Shown piece by piece: positions 41,832 to 48,538 of a stretch of 64,000 nt of DNA. Numbering within the stretch: the stretch's first letter is position 1; each line of letters begins with the position of its first letter. The translations under genes were made by a program, and so were the position numbers. Source of the DNA: an uncultured Collinsella sp. (lineage in GTDB: Bacteria; Actinomycetota; Coriobacteriia; Coriobacteriales; Coriobacteriaceae); contig CABUHO010000001.1 in NCBI GenBank assembly GCA_902491395.1, positions 62,001 to 126,000 of the forward strand, given 5' to 3'. The notes beneath the pieces are model-generated. The model was given only the letters and a program-made list of their open reading frames with translations. It did not search any database and was not told where the DNA came from.

Positions 41832-43523
41832 TTAAAGCACCATCTGCATGGCCGTTGCCTTGGAGCGTGCTTCGCGAATCTCGTCCTCGGTAAGGCCGCC
41901 CTTGACCTCGACCTCGACCTCACAAGACTGACCAGACGTAGGCTCCACGGCACGAACGTCGAGGATACCCTGCTCGCTCAAAATAAACGTCACGTCAATA
42001 GGAGAACCCTTAGGCAGGTTGGTGCCCGAAAGATCGATGGAAGCGGACGCAAGGGCGTCACGATCCTTCTCGACCTTCTCCTGCTCGGCATCGTTCTCAT
42101 AGACCTGAACGAGAACGGACGTCTGTCCAGCCTCGGACGTACCAAAGCGCTGGGTGTTTTCGTAAGCGCCCTTCTCGGGATCAATCTTCTGGTTCTTAAG
42201 AATCAGGTTGAAGATACAGGGGGTACCCGAGTCATCCAGCGCTTCGACGCCATAGCTCTTCGACGTGACAACGGAGATCTTGATTGCCGAAGCGGCGTCC
42301 TCGGGATTAACGAACGTCATAGCCAGGTTGTTAGCGCCAACGTTCTGCTGCTGCTTAACTTCCTGCGTCTGCTGGTCGACAACCTCAACCGTCTCCTCGG
42401 AAGTGCCCTCCTGCTCGGCCTTGTGATACAGCATGCTGGCGAGCTGGGCGGCATAGCGGGCAGCGCCCTTTGCCACGGCCTCATCGGGATCGTTAATAGC
42501 CTGCTCAAGGTCGGGGAACTCCTGCTTGAGACGGTCGGCAACCTGACGCATACGCGTAGAGCCACCCACGAGTAAAATCTTGGTGGGGTTATGGCCCTTA
42601 GCCTTAGCGCCATCCAAACAGGTACGCATGATGTCGATGGTGCGGGAGAGCAAATCGGACGTCATGTCGTTAAAGTCATCGATGGTGAGGCTGATTTTTT
42701 GGGGGCGACCCGTAAAGTTCAGAACCGCGTTGGCGCTGTCCTTAGACGTAAGGGCAAACTTGAGCTTCTCGGCTTCGCCCTGGAGCTGCTGGTCGGCATA
42801 CTCGTCAAACACGTCCTCGTCAGCGCCCGTCTTATCGCAGAACTCATCCTTGAGGTACGCAACGATAGCGGCATCCCAGTCGCCGCCACCCAGGTTTTTA
42901 TCACCCTGGTTGCAGACGACCTCGATATTCTTAGAGCCATCGCCGTGACTGAACGAAACCGCGGAGACATCAAAGGTACCACCGCCCAAGTCGTAGACGA
43001 TAACGTCCTCGTCCTTATCGCTCTTGTCGCAGCCATAGTTAATAGCGGCAGCAACAGGCTCCTGCACCGTACCGTACACATTGAGGCCGGCGATCTTTGC
43101 CGCAGCAAGTGTAGCCTGCGTCTCGGCATCGCCAAAGTAGGCAGGAACGGTAATTACGCAGCCATCGTAGCCCATGGGCATGTTCTGAGAAGCATCGAAG
43201 GTGAGCTTCTTGAGCACATAGGCAGAAATCTGCTCGGGAGAGTAAGCCTCGCCGTCAACGGTGATGGCGACGGGATTGTCGCCGATGATGCGCTTAACAA
43301 AGGACGCCGTGTAATCCGGGTCAATCAGAGCATTGTCCTTGGCAGGCTGACCCACGTCGTACTTGGAGGGGTCATCCGGATCAAAGTGCACCACAGAGGG
43401 CGTGGTGTTGGAGCCCTCGGAGTTCTTGACTACCACCGGGTTACCCGTCTCGTCGATGTAAGAGAGGCAAGAGTAGGTGGTACCCAGGTCGATGCCGATT
43501 ACCGTTGTCTTCTCGTCACTCAT
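41832..43523 (-). CDS. Second Hsp70 family protein (DnaK-like, shortened)
   Basis: A 563-residue Hsp70. ATPase motifs: DLGTTYS near the start, VYDLGGGTFDVSA (about 173-185), LVGGSTRMRQV (about 308-318). The substrate-binding beta domain follows (TSKSYGVEALDDS onward), but the usual long helical lid with a GG-rich C-terminus is largely missing (about 563 instead of 600-640 residues, ending in KATAMQMVL). An insert rich in Glu/Gln (EEQEGTSEETVEVVDQQTQEV-like) lies between the two halves at about 380-400. The genome's housekeeping DnaK should lie elsewhere. It is co-transcribed with the GrpE-like gene upstream. ATG 43523 has GGAAGG upstream. Confidence 0.9.
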   Translation of the reverse strand: MSDEKTTVIGIDLGTTYSCLSYIDETGNPVVVKNSEGSNTTPSVVHFDPDDPSKYDVGQPAKDNALIDPDYTASFVKRIIGDNPVAITVDGEAYSPEQISAYVLKKLTFDASQNMPMGYDGCVITVPAYFGDAETQATLAAAKIAGLNVYGTVQEPVAAAINYGCDKSDKDEDVIVYDLGGGTFDVSAVSFSHGDGSKNIEVVCNQGDKNLGGGDWDAAIVAYLKDEFCDKTGADEDVFDEYADQQLQGEAEKLKFALTSKDSANAVLNFTGRPQKISLTIDDFNDMTSDLLSRTIDIMRTCLDGAKAKGHNPTKILLVGGSTRMRQVADRLKQEFPDLEQAINDPDEAVAKGAARYAAQLASMLYHKAEQEGTSEETVEVVDQQTQEVKQQQNVGANNLAMTFVNPEDAASAIKISVVTSKSYGVEALDDSGTPCIFNLILKNQKIDPEKGAYENTQRFGTSEAGQTSVLVQVYENDAEQEKVEKDRDALASASIDLSGTNLPKGSPIDVTFILSEQGILDVRAVEPTSGQSCEVEVEVKGGLTEDEIREARSKATAMQMVL

Positions 43524-43566
43524 GATTATTTCCTTCCTTTAATGGTGACTAGGCTGAATGAGACGA

Positions 43567-44367
43567 TTAAGCTCCTGCCTGCTCGTCGTCTTTGTCTGAT
43601 TGCTGTTCGGGCTCGACAAAGCCCTTTTTATACGTATACGCGCGGACATATGCCGGATCGAGAACGGACCCCGAAAGCTCGTATCCCGGAGAAAGGACTT
43701 CGATAATGACACCGCGTTTTTCTGGGTCGCCCGTTAAGGTGCGTGGCATAGCCAGCGTATGACGACCACTTTCAAACCGATCTCCAGGTTCAGGCGCAAA
43801 CGAGGTGACGCCAAAATCGCAAAGAACCTCAACGAGCATGTCGCGATAGACGGAGAGATCCTCCGCCTGCTGCTGAGCCGCATCCCCCTCAACGGTGCCA
43901 AGATAGGCTAGCGTCTTGTTCATGGCATCAACCACCGACGTCACGCGCTTAAGCAGGGGCGTGGTGATTTTTTCGTACACGCCGGAGCGATACCGCTCAA
44001 TTTCTGCACTGTTGCTCTTGAGCACTTCCTCCTCAAAGGTGGTGCGATCAATCTTCTGACGGAAGAGCCCTGTTAGTTGAGCAATCCCCTCATCCAAAGC
44101 ATCGAGGCGACGCCCCAGCTCCTCGGCAGGCATAACGGGAGTCGACTCGCCAACTTCAACACCAGCAGTGGCATTCGCGTCGCAATCGCACTCCCCCTCC
44201 TCGACGGCTGTGTCGTCGGTGGCAGGCGTCCCAGTTTCAACGGGCTCGGCCGACTCCGCAGCAGGCTCGGCAGTCTCAACGGGTTCGCTTGCGCACCCCA
44301 CCTCCTCGCACACAGGTTCTTCGGGCGCGACGTCCTCAAACGAGGGAACAAAAACATCGTCAGTCAT
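43567..44367 (-). CDS. GrpE-like nucleotide exchange factor with acidic N-terminus
   Basis: A 266-residue protein. The first 75 residues are acidic and rich in Glu/Ala/Pro. About 75-165 is a coiled-coil helix (EELGRRLDALDEGIAQL onward), then a beta domain with PGDRFESGRHTLAMPRT and GYELSGSVLDPAYVRAYTY, which matches the GrpE signature. GrpE opens the Hsp70 nucleotide pocket. No DnaJ-like gene is present in this operon, so the J-domain partner is either missing or borrowed from the housekeeping set. It overlaps nothing, lying 43 nt upstream of the second Hsp70 gene. Confidence 0.8.
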   Translation of the reverse strand: MTDDVFVPSFEDVAPEEPVCEEVGCASEPVETAEPAAESAEPVETGTPATDDTAVEEGECDCDANATAGVEVGESTPVMPAEELGRRLDALDEGIAQLTGLFRQKIDRTTFEEEVLKSNSAEIERYRSGVYEKITTPLLKRVTSVVDAMNKTLAYLGTVEGDAAQQQAEDLSVYRDMLVEVLCDFGVTSFAPEPGDRFESGRHTLAMPRTLTGDPEKRGVIIEVLSPGYELSGSVLDPAYVRAYTYKKGFVEPEQQSDKDDEQAGA

Positions 44368-44373
44368 GTTCGT

Positions 44374-45912
44374 CTACCTCTTCTTCCTTCGATCGATCTC
44401 GAGCTGCTGGGCATAAGAAACAGCGTTCTCAACGGGGAGGGAAATCGCCGTGGCAAACGTCGGGTCTGCCTGGCCCGCAATCCATGCAAACGGCTCGACA
44501 ACGCCCTTGGGATCGTAAGCACCGGCGAGACGCTCGTGACCAACAGCAGAGGCCGCAAAGAAGCGATACGAGCGGAAGCTCGCCTTAAGCGACGTCAAGA
44601 AGTTGCCCATGCCGTATTCGAGCAGGAAATCGCGAAGCACGGCATCCTGTGCGTCGGCGGCAGGACACTCGGGATTTGCAGCAAGATACGCATCGCAGGC
44701 AGCCTGTCCGATTTTTTCATCCAAGCCCGGAAGATCCGTCTTGCTGAGCACCACGGCAAGGGGCATGGCAAATCTGCCCTGACGATCTGGCTTGGCAACG
44801 CTTTTGACCTTCTCAATCAAGGAAGCCAAAACGTCATCGGGGTTCGAGCGACCAGAGACGGCAGCGTCCGTTGCCGAAAGTCCTTCCTCGAGCTCGCTTG
44901 CCAAATCCGGGATGCTCATGGGATCCACCAGCAGCACGGCACCCTCGGCGTATGCGTACTGAAGCTGGTCCTCGTGCTCGTCGTTATTAAGGAAGGTCTC
45001 ACCGGCGACGTCGTAGAGATGGATTAGACGGTCGGGATCAAGCCCGTCCTTGCGGACAAAGACACTCAGCGAGAACGCGGAGGCGCGCTTGACGTCGGAG
45101 TCCTCGCTCGTCATGCTCGCATCGCCCGATTGATAAATCTTCTCGAGCTCGGAGAAGAGCCCTCGCTTGCTATCGTCGAGAAAATCGGTGTCATAGCCCT
45201 GCTGAGCAGCGCGGTCGAGCACGAGATCGTGAGCAAGCGCCGCGATGTAGGAGGTCTTTCCTACCGAACGGCCGCCAACAACGGGAATAGACATCGTTCT
45301 GGCCTCGCCCGAAGCGACCGAATGAGCGCAATTGGGATTAGGGCAGCACTGCTCCAAGTCAGAGCGATGGATGGTCGACCCATCAGGCCCCTTAGCAGAC
45401 GCAAAGAAGGTACACGGGAGCTTTTGGCCGCACTCGCACACGTGCGTATAGAAGCCGAACGTGTTGGGACGAAGGTAGGAATGGACCTTGCCGCACTTGG
45501 GGCAAACATACCCAGGGGTCGGCCAAACATGCTTGCACTGCTCGCAGACAAACTCCATCTTGCGCGTTTTGCGATACCAAGCATCCAACGCGCGCGAGAG
45601 ACCAAAGAGGATGTAAACGAGCACCATTACGACCATGATGACGGCCGAATGAATGAATGCAAAGATTACCGTTCCCGCAACGCCCGCAACAAGAAACGAG
45701 AGGAAGCAGATGCCCCACAGGATCTTGTGTATAAAGCCGCCGTTGTAGAGCTCGGTAATTAATTCCCCGCGCGTAACCCTGTTAAGAACAATCGCCTCTC
45801 GAATCGTCGCTCCAAGATCAGAGAAACCCTTATCGAGCCAGTACTCAGCACGAGAAGGCTCGGGCGGCAAAAGAGCAGCCGTCTGGTTATAGCGCTCGTC
45901 AGTCAATGCCAT
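44374..45912 (-). CDS. Membrane GTPase with zinc ribbons (double-GTPase type)
   Basis: A 512-residue protein. Two membrane helices (about 62-85 and 88-108) near the N-terminus, then Cys-rich zinc ribbons (FVCEQC...VCPKC about 122-140; VCECG, CCPNPNC about 159-195). GTPase domain: P-loop GGRSVGKTS (213-221), LYDVAGETF (G3), LSKTDLPG (NKxD equivalent). This is the membrane-anchored partner to the GTPase at 35306-36601; two different GTPases in one operon with a GAP1-like gene is the pattern reported for double-GTPase conflict systems. Its start (45912) overlaps the next gene upstream by 10 nt. Confidence 0.78.
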   Translation of the reverse strand: MALTDERYNQTAALLPPEPSRAEYWLDKGFSDLGATIREAIVLNRVTRGELITELYNGGFIHKILWGICFLSFLVAGVAGTVIFAFIHSAVIMVVMVLVYILFGLSRALDAWYRKTRKMEFVCEQCKHVWPTPGYVCPKCGKVHSYLRPNTFGFYTHVCECGQKLPCTFFASAKGPDGSTIHRSDLEQCCPNPNCAHSVASGEARTMSIPVVGGRSVGKTSYIAALAHDLVLDRAAQQGYDTDFLDDSKRGLFSELEKIYQSGDASMTSEDSDVKRASAFSLSVFVRKDGLDPDRLIHLYDVAGETFLNNDEHEDQLQYAYAEGAVLLVDPMSIPDLASELEEGLSATDAAVSGRSNPDDVLASLIEKVKSVAKPDRQGRFAMPLAVVLSKTDLPGLDEKIGQAACDAYLAANPECPAADAQDAVLRDFLLEYGMGNFLTSLKASFRSYRFFAASAVGHERLAGAYDPKGVVEPFAWIAGQADPTFATAISLPVENAVSYAQQLEIDRRKKR

Positions 45913-46112
45913 AATCGCTGGCTCCTGTTCGAATCAATCGCGTTTTTCTTAAATGCAGCCGCGTAATTCTTGAAGGCCTTAAAAACGCCATATGCGCAGA
46001 AGCTCAGAATGATAGCGCCAAGAACAAAGGTGATCTGGGCTTGAAAAGTCCTCACGATCGCGTAGATGACAGCCAAAAGGAACAGAACGGCAACAATTCC
46101 AAATAACGCCAT
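45903..46112 (-). CDS. Small two-TM membrane protein (69 aa)
   Basis: A 69-residue protein with two hydrophobic segments (about 5-22 and 28-46) and a basic C-terminal tail (KNYAAAFKKNAIDSNRSQR). Function unknown. It overlaps the membrane GTPase gene by 10 nt and lies 12 nt from the upstream gene, so it belongs to the operon and may be a partner of the GTPase in the membrane. Confidence 0.65.
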   Translation of the reverse strand: MALFGIVAVLFLLAVIYAIVRTFQAQITFVLGAIILSFCAYGVFKAFKNYAAAFKKNAIDSNRSQRLWH

Positions 46113-46124
46113 GCTTGTCTCCTC

Positions 46125-46583
46125 CTACTTCCTAAAAATGTTGACCAGCAGGTAAGCAGCGATGATTACGCCGAGACCGATGTATGCCTTCTGTAGACCA
46201 GCGATCACGAGAACCAAAGCAACGGCAGAAAGGACGCAAGCTATTTGTCCCAAGCGCTTGTCTGACTCGTATTGCGTCGGCGCGATGGGTGCAGAAGCAG
46301 CGGTGCTTCCGCCCGCAGAGGAACCCGAAGCCGTTCCAGCACCAGGCGTGGGGCTGGGCGCGGGAGTAGGAGCGGGGGCAGGCGTGGGGGCAGGAGTTGA
46401 ACCGGAAGACGTTGCCCCGCCAGTCTGCGACGACGAGTCATGACCGGAATTCGAAGATGACCCAGTTCCCGTATCCGTTGACGAACTCGTTGAACCAGAC
46501 GTGCCACCCGTCTGGGCGGCTCCGCAATAAGGGCAAAAAGCCATGCTGTCGGGAATTGTTTTTCCGCAAGCCACGCATTGCAT
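46125..46583 (-). CDS. Zinc-ribbon tail-anchored membrane protein
   Basis: A 152-residue protein. N-terminal zinc ribbon CVACGKTIPDSMAFCPYCG (about 3-21), then a low-complexity Ser/Thr/Gly and Pro/Ala linker (about 22-105), then two close hydrophobic segments at the C-terminus (ACVLSAVALVLVIAGL, GLGVIIAAYLLVNIF). The layout of ribbon, disordered linker and C-terminal membrane helices suggests a cytoplasmic ribbon tethered to the membrane. Unknown role. It is the second gene of the operon, 12 nt from the next. Confidence 0.72.
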   Translation of the reverse strand: MQCVACGKTIPDSMAFCPYCGAAQTGGTSGSTSSSTDTGTGSSSNSGHDSSSQTGGATSSGSTPAPTPAPAPTPAPSPTPGAGTASGSSAGGSTAASAPIAPTQYESDKRLGQIACVLSAVALVLVIAGLQKAYIGLGVIIAAYLLVNIFRK

Positions 46584-46606
46584 GTGAACTCCTTACACGT
46601 TCGCTA

Positions 46607-47230
46607 TTAACCACGAAATCTTGGAAGAATGAACTTTGTAATGACAAACAACGCCGCGATGACGGCAACTACGATGCCCGCAGTCTTCAGGAAGCCAAAG
46701 ATGATATCGCCGTAGGTGTCGAGGATGAACTTGCCAATCATAAAGACGCCAAAGGGCAGCAGGATAACGGTGCCCCAGCCAACCTCGTCGATCAGGCCCT
46801 TCGAAGCCGCCGCGCCAACCTGAGCCGCGGCCTCGGCAGAGGGGCCGGAACCATCCTGCGAGTCCGTTGAAGAGTCATCGCTAAGGCTTTCTCCCCTAGC
46901 AATCTTTCTCCAAAGCCTGCCGTCCATGCGGGTGGGCACATCGTCGTCCCCCATACAGCGGCTAATATAGACGCCATACCTATCGCAATAGTCGGCAAGC
47001 GCGTAAGCTACCTTGCTGTAATTGTCCGATCCGTAATCGGCCCAGTACAATGCACGCAAAAGCCAACCTTCCTCGCCGCCTCGGTCACCATTGTTTTTGG
47101 CAAACTTCGCAAGAGCGGCGGCCTGCATAAACTTGTCCCATTCCGAGGACGCCCTATCGTACTTATCGCACTCTGCTTTATAGTCAAAGGTGTCATAAGG
47201 TATGGTTCTGACTTCGTCGTAAAGCGCCAT
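46607..47230 (-). CDS. First gene of the long operon: helical-repeat protein with TM tail
   Basis: A 207-residue protein. The first 110 residues are helical and look like Sel1/TPR-type repeats (GWLLRALYWADYGSDNYSKVAYALADYCDRYG). Then a polar Ser/Asp linker, then two hydrophobic segments (about 150-170 and 180-200) and a short basic end. Function unknown. The ATG at 47230 has GGAAAGG upstream. Its promoter carries the regulon palindrome (47292-47301). Confidence 0.7.
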   Translation of the reverse strand: MALYDEVRTIPYDTFDYKAECDKYDRASSEWDKFMQAAALAKFAKNNGDRGGEEGWLLRALYWADYGSDNYSKVAYALADYCDRYGVYISRCMGDDDVPTRMDGRLWRKIARGESLSDDSSTDSQDGSGPSAEAAAQVGAAASKGLIDEVGWGTVILLPFGVFMIGKFILDTYGDIIFGFLKTAGIVVAVIAALFVITKFILPRFRG

Positions 47231-47265
47231 AACCCTTTCCTTTCAGCCGATGAACTTTCGTAATA

Positions 47266-47301
47266 TTTCTATCGCTGAAATTGCGAGAAGTGTTGCGCAA
47301 C
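47266..47301 (-). promoter_or_regulatory. Regulon promoter P7 (13-gene operon): palindrome + -10
   Basis: GTTGCGCAAC at 47292-47301, 20 nt, then TAGAAA (47266-47271) on the minus strand, 35 nt before the ATG at 47230. It would drive the whole operon down to 31014. Confidence 0.65.
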
Positions 47302-47510
47302 ATCTAAAATGGTCGCAAAAGGTTACGCGAACGGCGGTCGGGACACCCTGTCCGTTGCTTTGCGTGACCATCATTCGATTCGTGCTACCCGTGCCATCGT
47401 GCCGAACGCCGAATGCGCCCACCAGCACATTCCTTACGAGTTGGCCTAAGCCCGGCAATCGGCGCGCACATTTTAAAGGCTCGTCAGGCTAACGACGGGA
47501 ACGGAGGAGC

Positions 47511-48443
47511 ATGCGTACACCAAGTTCAGAGATGTACGGAGACCTGCGAAGCTTCGGCGGCATCACCAACTGCGCCGCCGCCTCGATTCTCATTTCGAGC
47601 AAGTCTGATCTGTTCAGCCATGTCTCCAATCGTCCGTTTCTTTCGCGAAAGATTACAAACGCCGCGCCGGGCTCCATCGATCCCACCGAGTTTTCTAACT
47701 TTGGCATTAGCACTCAGACGTTGTTTTCGAAAATCATCTCGAATTTAGGCGGGGCAAATGCGCGCCGTCTCGTGTCCGCGCACTATGCGGGGCCGGCGGC
47801 GCTCAACATGCAAGAAGCTCTAACCTGCATCGGCGAGGACGCAAGCGTCTATGCCAACGCACTGCACAGAATTAATAACGGGACGCTCAAATCAGAGCTG
47901 GACCGCGACATCTTATATCTGCATCTCTTCATTGCGTGCGGCTGCCTGCAAAACGCCTCGGCTGCCGTTAAGAGCACCGAGATGTTTGCCAACGCGAGCC
48001 TTGCCGTCTCTTTAAAGACAGAATTGACGAGCCCGGGTAAACCGAAACGAGCTTCCCGCAAACCCAATCAAACCCAGCTGGGGTTAATTCGCGTAATCGG
48101 CAGCTCGATCGTCCCCCCGATTCACCCTCTGTCTATTGAGCCCGAGGGGACAGTCATTGGCTCCATTAGTTACAACGCCTCCGATATCACTGATGTTGGA
48201 AGCTCGGTGTCGCGCCGGCATCTTCATATCTGGCTCGAAAACGGCACCTGGTACGCAAGGGGGCTTCATTCTACAAACGGGACGGTCCTCATTAGTGGCT
48301 CGAACGGGAAAGAGCGGACGCTCGAAATGCCACGAAGCAAAAGAGCTGCCTCGGAAGCCTCCCCCTCCGCAGTCATTACAAATGGCGACATCCTGCAGCT
48401 CGGAACGGATACCTCCTTCCTTGTTGTGTCCTTAGCCAAATAA
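47511..48443 (+). CDS. FHA-domain protein paired with kinase 2
   Basis: A 310-residue protein, paralogous to the one at 27356-28336: the helical N-terminal domain has MYGDLRSFGG at the start and HYAGPAALNMQEAL and ACGCLQ further in. The C-terminal FHA domain (about 205-310) has GTVIGSISYNASD, VSRRHLHIWLENG (SxxH) and GLHSTNGTVLI. The NG dipeptide after ST is a standard FHA phosphothreonine-contact loop and makes this the better conserved of the two FHA proteins. It is divergent from the 13-gene operon and 95 nt upstream of kinase 2. Its own promoter is not clear. Confidence 0.85.
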   Translation: MRTPSSEMYGDLRSFGGITNCAAASILISSKSDLFSHVSNRPFLSRKITNAAPGSIDPTEFSNFGISTQTLFSKIISNLGGANARRLVSAHYAGPAALNMQEALTCIGEDASVYANALHRINNGTLKSELDRDILYLHLFIACGCLQNASAAVKSTEMFANASLAVSLKTELTSPGKPKRASRKPNQTQLGLIRVIGSSIVPPIHPLSIEPEGTVIGSISYNASDITDVGSSVSRRHLHIWLENGTWYARGLHSTNGTVLISGSNGKERTLEMPRSKRAASEASPSAVITNGDILQLGTDTSFLVVSLAK

Positions 48444-48538
48444 CCGTTTGCAACATCTATCTTGACGGGCTAGATCGTCTCCCTTCCCCCTCCTCGTCTT
48501 GATGACCCGGCATTATTCGTATTGACAGGAGCATTCTC

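Noticed and set aside
47302..47327. Plus-direction promoter from the palindrome at 47292 for the FHA/kinase 2 pair
   Set aside because: The hexamer at the same 20-nt distance is GTTACG, a poor -10, and the gene starts 184 nt further on.
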